Shown: positions 15,658 to 24,864 of the stretch, in pieces
Numbering within the stretch: position 1 is the stretch's first letter
Layout: the number at the start of each line of letters is the position of its first letter
Assembly (NCBI GenBank): GCA_035299025.1
Contig: DATGXK010000007.1
Location: 1,501,940-1,565,939, forward strand
Origin: Leadbetterella sp035299025
GTDB lineage: Bacteria > Bacteroidota > Bacteroidia > Cytophagales > Spirosomataceae
Reading direction: 5' to 3'
Length of the DNA stretch: 64,000 nucleotides
Notes under the pieces: generated by a model
What the model saw: only the letters and a program-made list of their open reading frames with translations
What the model was told of the DNA's origin: nothing
The model's database searches: none
Made by a program: the position numbers and the translations under genes

Positions 15658-16800
15658 TTACTCCGGAAACCCACTTTTATCTAACCTTGGAATGATTTTC
15701 AGGGCATTTTTGTAATACACTTTTTTCAAAACATCATCAGACAATCCTATGCCGTACATTGGCCAGAATGCATGATATTTTTTGTGATATTGAAAATACT
15801 CATCTTCGGTTTCTAAAACTCTAAAGTACGTTGCATATTCCGACGGAACCCAAGAGTCTTTCCCGAACAAAATTCTATCCTGCCATTTTGTAAAAAACTT
15901 ATTCGAAGTTCTCGGCTGACGGCCAAGTTCGGCAATTACCGCACCTATTTCTACATACATATTGGGCATCGCAGTCAAAAGGCTATCCAGTTTTCCTAAA
16001 TTATTGGGATACCAGCCCATGTGAGCACTGATAAACTTTGTGCCTTTGTGTTTTCTGATAATGTTATGTTGCTGTGCTATAATTTCCTCAAAACCAAAAT
16101 CTCCTTTGGCTACATCTTTCTTACGTCCAGGGTGTGTTTTCAGCTCCAACCAACGCTCATTAAATTGGTTTAAAGGCTCCCAAAAAGAAGCAGGATCTGC
16201 AGAATGAATAATAACAGGAATTCCCAATTCACCGGCCTTTGCCCAAACCGCATCAATTCTCGGATCGTCTACTCTCACCAAAGAACCATCCGTGTTCTTT
16301 ACACTAAAACCCAGGTTCTTGTACACTTTCAAACCTACTGCACCTCTGAGTTTTACATCTTCCTCCAATATTTTCGCTGCTTTTTCTGACCAACCAGTTT
16401 CGTTGATTGAATCAAAATCTACATTCGTAAAAATCGCAAATCTTCCTGGATAGATTTTGCTGTTGGTCACATTATCCACAAGCGATTTAGTAGATTTATC
16501 TTGATCCTTGGTCCATCCTCTACCGCTAAGATTCACCAAAATCTGCATATTTAGCTTGTCCATATCTGGAATCAGCTTGTCCACATTCTCTTTGCTTTCA
16601 CCCATCGCAAACTGATGATTGTGCACATCAATAAAAGGAAATTTGGACCTAGTTTTGGGATTTTTATCCACTACCAAAGTGCTTTTTGGGTCATATTCTT
16701 CAAAAGTTACGGCTCCTTTGTTGTCTCCAATGGTTATTTGCTGCGAAAATGAACTTAAAGAAAAGGTAAGACCGATAAATAGCAAGGCTGCTTTCTTCAT
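15658..16800 (-). CDS. Secreted amidohydrolase-fold protein (TIM-barrel)
   Basis: A 380-residue protein with a clear signal peptide (MKKAALLFIGLTFSLSSFSQQ). The amidohydrolase_2-type metal motif is visible: DVHNHQFAMGE near residues 58-68 (H-x-H equivalent written HNHQ), VIIHSADPASFWEP near 195, ISAHMGWYPNNLG near 255-265 and LFGKDSWVP near 315 with the late Asp. These suggest a hydrolase or decarboxylase of the ACMSD/amidohydrolase_2 clan acting in the periplasm. The substrate is unknown. It lies upstream of xylB on the same strand, 172 bp apart, with a GC-rich repeat between, so co-transcription is doubtful. Confidence 0.82.
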   Translation of the reverse strand: MKKAALLFIGLTFSLSSFSQQITIGDNKGAVTFEEYDPKSTLVVDKNPKTRSKFPFIDVHNHQFAMGESKENVDKLIPDMDKLNMQILVNLSGRGWTKDQDKSTKSLVDNVTNSKIYPGRFAIFTNVDFDSINETGWSEKAAKILEEDVKLRGAVGLKVYKNLGFSVKNTDGSLVRVDDPRIDAVWAKAGELGIPVIIHSADPASFWEPLNQFNERWLELKTHPGRKKDVAKGDFGFEEIIAQQHNIIRKHKGTKFISAHMGWYPNNLGKLDSLLTAMPNMYVEIGAVIAELGRQPRTSNKFFTKWQDRILFGKDSWVPSEYATYFRVLETEDEYFQYHKKYHAFWPMYGIGLSDDVLKKVYYKNALKIIPRLDKSGFPE

Positions 16801-16940
16801 ATTTAGGCTTGAATTTTCGGTAAAGATAAGGATAAAATACTAAACTGATAGACTGATAAAAGCAGAATTTGGTAATTCTGACACATTTTAAATTCTAAAC
16901 CGAGATGGAAGCTCAAGTGCCGCGTTTCGAAAATATTGAA

Positions 16941-17384
16941 TTAAGAAAACCCGTTACTAAATAGATAAACCACATAAATGACAAGGCCTATCCAAGCCAC
17001 CAAAATCAAAATACCCAAAGACCCCAAAATTATACCCAAACGAGCCCATTTTTTGTTTTTTACTCTACGGACGCTCAACACACCCATTACCAATGCTGCG
17101 AAAGAAATTGCAGCACCAATTAACACTGCAAACGTACCAAGACTCGCTATACCCAAAACCAGCATAGTTCCTAAACCTACAATACCCAATATCCCAGAGG
17201 TTTTCGCTATCTTTTGGTGATTTGGAAGCTTTTCTTTGATTACCGAATCTTTTTTAACCACCTGATTATGAACTTGAATCTTCAAAGAATCAAAGATAAT
17301 TTCGCTTGATTTGGTTGTTTCTGTATTGGCGAAAGTGACTAATGGAAATATTAAGATGAAGAGAAGTAAAAATGTGGATTTCAT
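16941..17384 (-). CDS. Hypothetical exported membrane protein, DUF4190-like
   Basis: A 147-residue protein: signal peptide MKSTFLLLFILIFPLVTFAN, a short polar region with KKDSVIKEKLPNHQKIAKTSG, then two or three glycine-rich hydrophobic helices (about 65-105 and 120-143) separated by the basic loop SVRRVKNKKWAR. The helix pair joined by a basic RLGIILG turn resembles DUF4190-type small membrane proteins found throughout Bacteroidota. No enzymatic motif is present. It is a single gene with spacers of 140 and 211 bp around it. Confidence 0.7.
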   Translation of the reverse strand: MKSTFLLLFILIFPLVTFANTETTKSSEIIFDSLKIQVHNQVVKKDSVIKEKLPNHQKIAKTSGILGIVGLGTMLVLGIASLGTFAVLIGAAISFAALVMGVLSVRRVKNKKWARLGIILGSLGILILVAWIGLVIYVVYLFSNGFS

Positions 17385-17595
17385 TTTTGGACTTTGTTTG
17401 GTTGAAAATTCAAAATAAGAGAAAATTTAAAGACTAATATTCAACTAAAAGAAATGTTTAAAGTCAACTTTTTTTAAAATAAACTAAAAAACAACAGGCA
17501 TATTTTAGACTTAAGTTGAACTCTCCAAAGAAAAGTCTCAACACTCTAAAAATAGGATTTAGTAATCAGTTAGATTTAGAAATAATTAATTTGAA

Positions 17596-18429
17596 CTAAG
17601 AAACCTTCAGAAACCTTAAAATTTCTTTCAAGGCATTAGAGTATCCTTTTGTAAAACTTTTCTCATCGGCAGGGTAAACAGAAATACTATTTAAGCCGCT
17701 AATCAACAGTCCTAAGGCTTTCTGCGAATCATTTTCGTCGTAAAAATTCTTATTAAAGTCTGCCAAGGTGATTTCTTTTATACCTATGCCATTGGAGTAA
17801 AACTTAAACGGTGACCTTAAATGCCCTACCATAAAACTGCTATGTCCTTCATCGTTTATAAAAGTAAAATAGTCTATCATATAATCAAGTTGTGCAATTA
17901 CTCTGCTTTTTATTTCAGAATCTGTCTCGCTCTTTTGAGGTTTAATCCTCCAGTTATTCGAAGACACTGACATTAGGTCCTTTTTGTTATATTCAAAACT
18001 TTCATTTTTTTTTAAAAGCAACTTTACCGAATACTTTCCATTTGCACTACCAGTTAGAACCAAATATTCAGGATCTCCTTGCTCATCCGCTTCTTCTCTC
18101 GTGGAAAATTGAAATTCTCCAAGGTCAAATAAATTGAAATCTAATTTTTCTTTTTTTTCTGAAGTAAACTTACCAAAAGTAAAGTCTCCCATTTCGGTCA
18201 AGACAGTTATTGTATCCTTAGCATATAATTTCACAAAAGCATTTGTAAAATAAATCTTACATTTCTCTTTAAAAATTACTGCATCGAGTGAGTCTACTAA
18301 ATTGGGACTTGAAATATCGATTTCCGATTTTGTGATTTTATAAGTGGTACTTGACGATTCAGATTTAGAACAACTAATCAGTAATGTTATCACTCCAGCA
18401 ATTAAAGTTGAAAATAGACTTGTTTTCAT
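17596..18429 (-). CDS. Hypothetical lipoprotein
   Basis: A 277-residue protein with a lipobox (MKTSLFSTLIAGVITLLISC, Cys20) followed by a serine-rich linker, so it should be lipidated. The body is soluble and mixed alpha/beta with no motif I recognise. It ends 10 bp from the start side of the next minus-strand gene (stop 18439), so these two genes were probably cotranscribed, with the 185-residue membrane protein first. Nothing in the sequence gives a function. Confidence 0.75.
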   Translation of the reverse strand: MKTSLFSTLIAGVITLLISCSKSESSSTTYKITKSEIDISSPNLVDSLDAVIFKEKCKIYFTNAFVKLYAKDTITVLTEMGDFTFGKFTSEKKEKLDFNLFDLGEFQFSTREEADEQGDPEYLVLTGSANGKYSVKLLLKKNESFEYNKKDLMSVSSNNWRIKPQKSETDSEIKSRVIAQLDYMIDYFTFINDEGHSSFMVGHLRSPFKFYSNGIGIKEITLADFNKNFYDENDSQKALGLLISGLNSISVYPADEKSFTKGYSNALKEILRFLKVS

Positions 18430-18438
18430 AAGGCAAAA

Positions 18439-18996
18439 TTAATCGTTAACAAATTCTTGATCTTGAAAAACTTCGTAAATGGGTTCTATGAAGTTGAGTA
18501 AAAAACCAAATACTGCGAGATAAAATCCCTCTTGAAGAGTGATTTTCAAAGATTTAGATAGTGTATTTTGGTATTCACTCGATATTTTAAGTATAAATCC
18601 ATCAATCGTAAGGCCAAAAACAATAAGCAGACCTACTCCAAAAAGAGATATTAATCCAAAAGTTTGTTTTCTTCTTTTTACTTTCAAAAAGCTAATAATT
18701 AGACCTAAAAGGGCAAGTAAAGCTGTTGCAATAATGTAAGGATTCGATTCTTTTTTTAATTCCTCAGAATTAAGCAAACTTGAGTTTTGCCCTTTATCCT
18801 TTTTGTCTTCAAATGGATTATTAGGATCAAATTTGCCTGCATTATTTACTTCTTCTATTTCTCCTTTGATTAATTCAAATCCCGTGGCAGTTGCCACCTT
18901 CTCATCAACACATTTAACAAGCATGAATGGCAAGAAAATGGAAACAATTACTAGACTGAAAGAAAGTTTGGAGGTGATTTCAAAAAAATTATTCAT
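18439..18996 (-). CDS. Hypothetical four-helix membrane protein
   Basis: The ATG at 18996 (MNNFFEITSKLSFSLVIVSIFLPFMLVKC) gives 185 residues; the frame stays open to a TTG at 19056, which I consider less likely because it would put a polar extension before the first hydrophobic helix. Membrane segments lie at about 10-27, 90-107, 118-138 and 155-175. A polar stretch (EIEEVNNAGKFDPNNPFEDKKDKGQN) sits between helices 1 and 2 and probably faces the periplasm. The family is not recognised. It precedes the lipoprotein gene by 9 bp, suggesting a two-gene unit. Confidence 0.7.
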   Translation of the reverse strand: MNNFFEITSKLSFSLVIVSIFLPFMLVKCVDEKVATATGFELIKGEIEEVNNAGKFDPNNPFEDKKDKGQNSSLLNSEELKKESNPYIIATALLALLGLIISFLKVKRRKQTFGLISLFGVGLLIVFGLTIDGFILKISSEYQNTLSKSLKITLQEGFYLAVFGFLLNFIEPIYEVFQDQEFVND

Positions 18997-19226
18997 ATAG
19001 TATGGATAAAAATTAAAATTAAGAATTCGGTTTATTTTAACATAATGTACCTTCAAAGGAATATCATAAGGACTTGCTTTAGCAGATTCAGAGCATTATA
19101 ATAACAAAATTAGTATCAAATATCTTTAGATAAAAATATTCTACTATTCCTTTCGAACATCTTCTCAGAATCTGACAGATTATACTTATATTTTTCTAAA
19201 CACTTGAGAATAATTTTAAAATAAAT

Positions 19227-19280
19227 CGAGTAAAACTTAAACACTCTCGAAACAAGGGCGGAACCACAATTGAGCTGATG
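19227..19280. repeat. Diverged intergenic repeat, copy A
   Basis: Starts CGAGTAAAACTTAAAC and continues through CTCGAAAC..GGGCGGAACCAC..GAGCTGATG. The same order of blocks (YGAGTRAAACTY, TCGAA, GGGYGGAA) recurs at 20811 and 20872 on the other side of the thioredoxin-like gene. The copies are too diverged for firm classification. Confidence 0.4.
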
Positions 19281-19294
19281 AAAATTCAATTCCG

Positions 19295-20650
19295 CTACTC
19301 CAAAACCTTTATTAAATATTCTTCTAATTCACTTTTCATTGGGTTCGGTGTCTCCATATTAATTACTTTACCCTCACTGTTCACAATCCAATACCTTGGA
19401 ACTGATACTAGGTTAAATTTCTTTATTTCGGACTCAAAACTCTCTTTGGTAAGAATATAATTGTCGTCAATATTCTCATCCTTATCTCTCACAAATCGCT
19501 CCCAATGCACCCAGTTATCATCTATTGAAATCTTGACAACCTTGACTTTGCCCTGATATTTTGCTTTTATTTTTTCTAAGTATGGATTTGCTGCAATACA
19601 AGGTCCACACCAAGTTGCCCAAAAGTCGATTAAAATTATCTTTTCTTTGTACTTTTTGACCTCAAATTTTTCATTGTTAAGGTTCACCGCATTGATTTCG
19701 AATTTCTGCGTGGATAAGGATTGTTTTTGTTTCAAAAAAACCTGAATAAAGTCAAAATGAGAGGAATTTGGGTTAACCCTACAGAAATTTTCCAAAAAGT
19801 TTTGAGTTGTAACGTCCAGAGGAAGATTAAATTTGGCCATATATTGAATTAAATCGCCAAGCATATAAATCTTTAGATTTTCATCAATTTCTAAAGAATT
19901 AATCCATGTCTCACCGGCGACCAATAATTCGGCAAAATTGGGTTTCGGAACTTTTAAGTTCTTATAGATTACCAGCAAATGATAGATAATATATCTTCTA
20001 ATTGTCTCTAATTCATGATAATTTGAGTGTCGATAATCGATTTGAGCTAAATTCGCCCATTCTTCTATGTAATTAGTTTCAGCAGATTGCTTGGTGTCAG
20101 GAAATTTAAAAAGTTTGTACCCTGAAACCCTGTCAACATAGAGATTAAAAAAGGTTCTTCTTAAAAAGGACTCATCCGAGGTATAAATTTTTCTTTTGTT
20201 ATAAGGATCTAAGCCTAAAGAATCCATAAAATCAATGTGATATCTTACAAAAGAAGATGAATCTTTCCATTTTGGACTCTTGTAACCTATGAATACTTTG
20301 GCCTTTTCAAAATACTCGTCGTTTTCCTTTTTGATATCCCATTTATTATTTTCACCATCATAAAACAAGGTTATTTTGTCCTTTTCTTTGACTTTAAGTA
20401 AAATAGCACTTTTACCGATTTGAAAGTAATAGAATTTTGCATGAGTATTATCTAGCTCAAAACTAATGTCCGCATCGCCAACATTTTTTTGACTGAAAGC
20501 AACAATTTTTTCTTCGAGATTTTTGGAATAGAAAACAGATAATTCAGAAGATGCTTTTACTTGCCCTTCGAATTTGATAACGATTTGAGAACCATAGGCA
20601 CATCGGCCAATGATAAATAATAAAAGTAAAAGTGTAAGGAATAGTTTCAT
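19295..20650 (-). CDS. Periplasmic thioredoxin-like protein (TlpA/ResA type)
   Basis: A 451-residue exported protein: signal peptide MKLFLTLLLLLFIIGRCAYGSQ, a long N-terminal region (about 25-310) with a beta-sandwich-like opening, and a C-terminal TlpA-like thioredoxin domain. The active site is ILIDFWATWCGPCIAANPYLEKI with a WCGPC redox pair near residue 350; NLVSVPRYWIVNSEGKVI near 420 supplies the cis-proline loop. It is likely a thiol-disulfide reductase in the periplasm. This two-part layout is common in Bacteroidota and its partners are unknown. The gene is monocistronic, with 238- and 307-bp spacers. Confidence 0.85.
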   Translation of the reverse strand: MKLFLTLLLLLFIIGRCAYGSQIVIKFEGQVKASSELSVFYSKNLEEKIVAFSQKNVGDADISFELDNTHAKFYYFQIGKSAILLKVKEKDKITLFYDGENNKWDIKKENDEYFEKAKVFIGYKSPKWKDSSSFVRYHIDFMDSLGLDPYNKRKIYTSDESFLRRTFFNLYVDRVSGYKLFKFPDTKQSAETNYIEEWANLAQIDYRHSNYHELETIRRYIIYHLLVIYKNLKVPKPNFAELLVAGETWINSLEIDENLKIYMLGDLIQYMAKFNLPLDVTTQNFLENFCRVNPNSSHFDFIQVFLKQKQSLSTQKFEINAVNLNNEKFEVKKYKEKIILIDFWATWCGPCIAANPYLEKIKAKYQGKVKVVKISIDDNWVHWERFVRDKDENIDDNYILTKESFESEIKKFNLVSVPRYWIVNSEGKVINMETPNPMKSELEEYLIKVLE

Positions 20651-20957
20651 ACAATGAAACTAAGAATTTGATATCAAGTTTGCAAACGCTGCTTCAAATT
20701 TCTTCATGCGAATTAGAAATTACTATTTTGAAGTAATTAAATCAATGCTTCGAGGCATAGAAAGTTCTACTTTCTTAAAAAAACTTGGTAACCTTTGAAT
20801 TCGAATAAACCGAGTGAAACTCGTACGCCACAACTACGATGGTGGAACCAACGTAGAGCTAGTTTAAATATTGAGTAAAACTCGAATATCATTCGAACTT
20901 GGGTGGAAACAGCACATATGGATTAAGCAGCTTTTGGTCTTTAAAATGTAGTACAGT
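20651..20957. other. 307-bp gene-free spacer with two diverged repeats
   Basis: No credible ORF. It holds two further copies of the repeat described at 19227: copy B 20811-20863 (CGAGTGAAACTCGTACGCC.., GGTGGAACCAACG, GAGCT) and copy C 20872-20925 (TGAGTAAAACTCGAATATC.., GGGTGGAAACAGC). Both run in the same direction as copy A. The rest is AT-rich with nothing recognisable. Confidence 0.5.
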
Positions 20958-21362
20958 TTAATTACATTTCTTTAACTTTTCAATAGCATTAACGTACTTC
21001 GAATAATATAGCTTAAATTGGTCGTAATCATTACGTGATAATAAACCAACTGATTTATTGGGATTTATTGTATCGCAAAATACTTCAACCGTTAAATTGT
21101 TTATCTGTACGCTGTCTTTAGGTTTGAAGCAATAAGTTGGTTTTGTTATACAATACTTTTTTGATTTGTATTCAAACTCAATAATTACAGACGACCTGGT
21201 TTTATAATACTGGCTGACTCCAATTATTTTTCCTTGAATAACTTTTCCATTCTTTTTAAGTTCCTTAATTACACCGATTGAGTTAAGATAAATTAAGGCA
21301 CAAAATCCACAAAAACATATAACAGAAATTACAATCTGAATTCTCGGGCTTACCTTCATCAT
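20958..21362 (-). CDS. Hypothetical small membrane-anchored protein
   Basis: A 134-residue protein with one N-terminal membrane helix (about 9-28, IVISVICFCGFCALIYLN) followed by a small beta-rich domain with GKVIQGKIIGVSQYYKTRSSVIIEFEYKSKKY. That pattern (variable-linker, G-K-V-x-x-G-x-I, then V-x-x-E-Y) resembles DUF3592-like small domains, though the match is loose. Three cysteines lie in the predicted extracytoplasmic part. Two consecutive ATGs offer the start. Function unknown. Confidence 0.65.
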   Translation of the reverse strand: MMKVSPRIQIVISVICFCGFCALIYLNSIGVIKELKKNGKVIQGKIIGVSQYYKTRSSVIIEFEYKSKKYCITKPTYCFKPKDSVQINNLTVEVFCDTINPNKSVGLLSRNDYDQFKLYYSKYVNAIEKLKKCN

Positions 21363-21462
21363 TGCTTTTTTGCTGTTTATTCAATCATATTTCAAAATGT
21401 TATCCTGATTACCCCTGTAAAAAATAGAATTCCAAAAACTTTCGAAAAAAGTTGAATCGTTG

Positions 21463-21837
21463 CTATCTCCGCCAACTTGTGAATTTGGAATTCGAAAACG
21501 CATTAATTACAAATCGTGAATACGCTTTCGCTTGAAGATGAAAAAGCAGATTGACTAAATTTGAACTAATAGTTTTCTTTAAAAAGTATAACTCCTTCCT
21601 TTCTTTTGTTTTTATGATTGGTGTTAATATTCTAAAATCGCCATAGTCATTTACTTCCCATCTTCCCTTTTCCACATAGCCCAAACTATATGTATTATCT
21701 GAAAAAAGTACTAATGGATTCTCTTCATTAGTATTAGAACAATATTTTCCATTTAACTTTTTCTCTATTTGAGAAACAGATTGATTTGTACAACCAACTA
21801 GTACCAAAAGAGCAAAAAAGTATCTAATCATACGCAT
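21463..21837 (-). CDS. Hypothetical small lipoprotein
   Basis: Started at ATG 21837 the protein has 124 residues; ATG 21831 is an equally good choice and the upstream TTG at 21843 less so. The lipobox FFALLVLVGC predicts a lipidated Cys at about residue 16. The middle (NPLVLFSDNTYSLGYVEKGRWEVNDYGDFRIL) reads like a small lipocalin-type or DUF-type beta meander in which W and G positions repeat, as seen in many small Bacteroidota lipoproteins. No partner gene is evident. It lies downstream of the korA/korB promoter side, transcribed in the same direction but separated from korB by a strong terminator. Confidence 0.65.
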   Translation of the reverse strand: MRMIRYFFALLVLVGCTNQSVSQIEKKLNGKYCSNTNEENPLVLFSDNTYSLGYVEKGRWEVNDYGDFRILTPIIKTKERKELYFLKKTISSNLVNLLFHLQAKAYSRFVINAFSNSKFTSWRR

Positions 21838-21921
21838 GTCCAAAATACGGTGTAAATATCTTCTAAAATCATTTTGTAGATGTTTCTCAGTCTTTCCTTA
21901 TATAAGTGCAATATTCAATCC

Positions 21922-21963
21922 AAAAAAAAGAGTCGACAAATTCTAAATTCGCCAACTCTTTTT
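21922..21963 (-). terminator. Strong Rho-independent terminator of the kor operon
   Basis: On the minus strand a stem of at least 15 bp (three wobbles) closes over the three-base loop TAG, arms 21928-21942 and 21946-21960, with further A-T pairs at the base and a run of Ts after it. It starts 32 bp beyond the korB stop. Confidence 0.85.
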
Positions 21964-21994
21964 AAATCATTCATTTAAGTACTGAATTATTAAA

Positions 21995-23047
21995 TTACCT
22001 CAATCCCGCATTGATCTTTTCCAAAACCTCGCTTCCTGGGCATAATTCCTTTTCGGTGAGAGAGTTTAGCGGTTTGTTTACGGTTCCTATCAGGTCGTTG
22101 AGTTCTATGCTCTGGGTGTCGAGATACAATAATCCTGTAAGTATTTCGTCTTTTTGGCGGGCTACTTGAAGGGCATTTATGATAGATAGTTTGTCCTGCG
22201 GATCCCAATCTTGGTGTAGTTTATTTAGTTTGATAAACGTTCCATCGTGCATTTCTACCATCTTGACATCTATTTCATCATATTCGGTTGTGATTTCCTC
22301 TTTTACAGGTACAAAATCTAGAGAAGAAAGGGCTTCGTTGTGCTCACGCACATAGTCATACGACTTCGTTGAGCCTGGGTTGTTGTTGAAAGTCACACAA
22401 GGCGAAACCACGTTAATCAAGGAAAATCCAGAATGTGAAAGAGCCGCTTTTATCAATGGAATCAGCTGGCCTTTGTCTCCACTGAAACTCTGGGCTACAA
22501 ATGTCGCACCCAATTCTATCGCAATGGCACACATATCTATGCCTTCAAAGTTGTTAACACTACCCGCTTTTGATACTGAACCTTGGTCAGCCGTGGCCGA
22601 GTCCTGTCCTTTGGTTAGGCCGTAACAACCATTGTTCATCACAATGTAGGTCATGTTCAAGTTTCTACGAATCACGTGTGCAAACTGACCAAAGCCAATA
22701 GAAGCACTATCGCCATCGCCAGAAACGCCCAGATAAACCAAGTCTCTGTTGGCCAAATTGGCTCCTGTAGCTACCGAAGGCATACGACCATGCACAGAGT
22801 TGAATCCATGCGAATTGTTAAGAAAATAAGCTGGTGTTTTGGAAGAACAACCAATGCCCGACAGCTTGGCCACACGGTGCGGCTCAATAGAAAGCTCAAA
22901 ACAAGCATCCACAATGGCGGCTGAAATAGAATCATGTCCACAGCCTGCACAAAGTGTAGAAAGTGAACCCTCGTATTCTTTTCTGGTATATCCCAAAGCG
23001 TTTTTTGGAGCTCTTGGATGTTCGAATTTTGGTTTTATATATGACAT
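21995..23047 (-). CDS. korB: 2-oxoacid:ferredoxin oxidoreductase, beta subunit
   Basis: A 350-residue thiamine-diphosphate subunit. GVSGDGDSASIGFGQFAHVIRR with MNNGCYGLTKGQ (residues about 108-146) is the TPP-binding GDG..NN motif. Four cysteines that can ligate a [4Fe-4S] cluster are present: C33 and C36 (LCAGCGHDS), C67 (GIGCSSK) and one in INVVSPCVTFNN. With korA it interconverts 2-oxoglutarate (or another 2-oxoacid) plus CoA with acyl-CoA, CO2 and reduced ferredoxin. It follows korA after 5 bp and ends the operon before a strong terminator. Confidence 0.93.
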   Translation of the reverse strand: MSYIKPKFEHPRAPKNALGYTRKEYEGSLSTLCAGCGHDSISAAIVDACFELSIEPHRVAKLSGIGCSSKTPAYFLNNSHGFNSVHGRMPSVATGANLANRDLVYLGVSGDGDSASIGFGQFAHVIRRNLNMTYIVMNNGCYGLTKGQDSATADQGSVSKAGSVNNFEGIDMCAIAIELGATFVAQSFSGDKGQLIPLIKAALSHSGFSLINVVSPCVTFNNNPGSTKSYDYVREHNEALSSLDFVPVKEEITTEYDEIDVKMVEMHDGTFIKLNKLHQDWDPQDKLSIINALQVARQKDEILTGLLYLDTQSIELNDLIGTVNKPLNSLTEKELCPGSEVLEKINAGLR

Positions 23048-23052
23048 AAAAA

Positions 23053-24855
23053 TTAGATACTTTGTAGGTTTAATGCACTGATGGGCTCAATAATCAAATC
23101 GGCGGTGATAGGCGTTCCGTCAAAATTCAAAACTCTGATCAACTTCTTAGGATTCACCTCCAACTCATTGATGAGCAAGGTTCTCATTTGAGCATCGCGG
23201 TTTTGTTCTACCACAAAAACCTGCTTGTGGGCATCGATAAAGTCTTCTACCTCTTTGCAAAAAGGAAAAGCTTTCAAACGCATGGCGTCAATTTTCAACC
23301 CGTCGGCTCTCATAATATCCAAAGCCTCCTCAGCCGCATATCTCGAAGTTCCAAAGAATATCACCCCGATTTCTGACTCATTATTTTCTTGATAAAATTC
23401 TGGTCCAGGAACCAAAGTTTTGGCAGTTTCGAGTTTCTTCTTCAACCTATTCATGATACGCACGTAGGTGTCAGAATCTTCTGAGTAAGCCGCTTTTTCG
23501 TCGTGAGACGAGCCTCTGGTGAAATACGCTCCTTTGGTAGGGTGTGTACCCGGTAAAGTTCTGTAAGGAATTCCATCGCCGTCCACATCTTTGTATCTTC
23601 CCCAATCTTGAGCCGCTTCCAATTCTTCGGCGTTCAATACTTTTCCTCGGTTATATTTGCGGTTGTCGTCCCATTTGAATGGCGGACACATGTGTTCGTT
23701 CATTCCCAAGTCCAAATCTGTCATAAACAAGACTGGAGTCTGTAATTGCTCTGCCAAATCAAAGGCATCGGCCATCATTTCGAAACACTCCGTAGGTGTA
23801 GAAGGAAGCAACAAAACGTGTTTGGTATCCCCATGAGAGGCATAAGCGGCCATCAGCAAATCAGATTGCTGCGTACGTGTTGGCATACCCGTAGAAGGAC
23901 CCGAACGTTGCACATCAGCCAACACCACCGGAATTTCCGAGTAATAAGCCAAACCCAAAAATTCATTCATCAACGATAAACCTGGTCCTGAGGTAGCAGT
24001 AAATGCTCTTGCACCGTTCCAGTTAGCTCCTATGGCCATACCGATAGCTGATAGTTCGTCTTCAGACTGCACAACTGAGAAGTTATTTTTACCTGTTTCA
24101 GGGTCTTTACGTAGTTTGTTGGCGTATTTCTCAAATGAACTCACCAAAGAAGTAGAAGGCGTAATAGGATACCAAGAAACCACCGACGCACCGCCATAAA
24201 CTGCACCCAAACCGGCAGCGGCATTGCCATCTATCAAAATCCAATCTTTCACCAAATCTCTTCTTTCTACCCTAAAATCAAGCGGGTAGTCAAAGTTTTC
24301 AGCTATATAATCCCCACCAAGATTCAGTGCTTTTACGTTTGGAATCACCAACTTTTCTTTGCCTTTGAATTGCTCCGAAAGTAATTTTTCTATTTCTTCG
24401 AAACTGATATCCAATAGTTTAGCCAAAGCTCCCACATATACAATATTCTTGAACAATTGTTTCTGACGGGGATCTGAGAATTCTTTATTACAAATATCCA
24501 TCAGCGGAATTCCGATGAAGTTGATATCGTCTCTTAAAAATTCTTCATAAAGCTTTTTGGTGCTGTCGTATACAAAATATCCACCCGGTCTTACAGAAGC
24601 AATGTCTTTCTTCAAGCTCTGCGGATTGACACTTACCATAAGGTCAATACCATTTTTTCTACCCAAATATCCCTTTTCGCTAACTCTAACTTCATACCAT
24701 GTAGGTAAACCTTGAATATTGGACGGAAATATATTTTTAGCCGACACAGGCACGCCCATTCTGAAAATAGACTTGGCGAAAAGCGAGTTGGCACTTGCCG
24801 AACCGGTACCGTTTACATTGGCAAATCTTACTACAAAATCATTTATACTACTCAT
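23053..24855 (-). CDS. korA: 2-oxoacid:ferredoxin oxidoreductase, fused gamma-alpha subunit
   Basis: A 600-residue fusion. Residues about 1-185 are the gamma domain (VRFANVNGTGSASANSLFAKSIFRMGVP), and about 205-600 the alpha domain, with GNAAAGLGAVYGGASVVSWYPITPSTSLVSSFEKYA and SGPGLSLMNEFLGLAYYSEIPVVLADVQRSGPSTGMPT. The gamma-alpha fusion is the usual form in aerobic Bacteroidota and Actinobacteria. The gene sits between the GltD/ferredoxin-type gene (9 bp gap) and korB (5 bp gap), so all three are one transcript. 2-oxoglutarate is the most likely substrate by family, but pyruvate or a branched oxoacid cannot be ruled out. Confidence 0.93.
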   Translation of the reverse strand: MSSINDFVVRFANVNGTGSASANSLFAKSIFRMGVPVSAKNIFPSNIQGLPTWYEVRVSEKGYLGRKNGIDLMVSVNPQSLKKDIASVRPGGYFVYDSTKKLYEEFLRDDINFIGIPLMDICNKEFSDPRQKQLFKNIVYVGALAKLLDISFEEIEKLLSEQFKGKEKLVIPNVKALNLGGDYIAENFDYPLDFRVERRDLVKDWILIDGNAAAGLGAVYGGASVVSWYPITPSTSLVSSFEKYANKLRKDPETGKNNFSVVQSEDELSAIGMAIGANWNGARAFTATSGPGLSLMNEFLGLAYYSEIPVVLADVQRSGPSTGMPTRTQQSDLLMAAYASHGDTKHVLLLPSTPTECFEMMADAFDLAEQLQTPVLFMTDLDLGMNEHMCPPFKWDDNRKYNRGKVLNAEELEAAQDWGRYKDVDGDGIPYRTLPGTHPTKGAYFTRGSSHDEKAAYSEDSDTYVRIMNRLKKKLETAKTLVPGPEFYQENNESEIGVIFFGTSRYAAEEALDIMRADGLKIDAMRLKAFPFCKEVEDFIDAHKQVFVVEQNRDAQMRTLLINELEVNPKKLIRVLNFDGTPITADLIIEPISALNLQSI

Positions 24856-24864
24856 ATTCCTATA

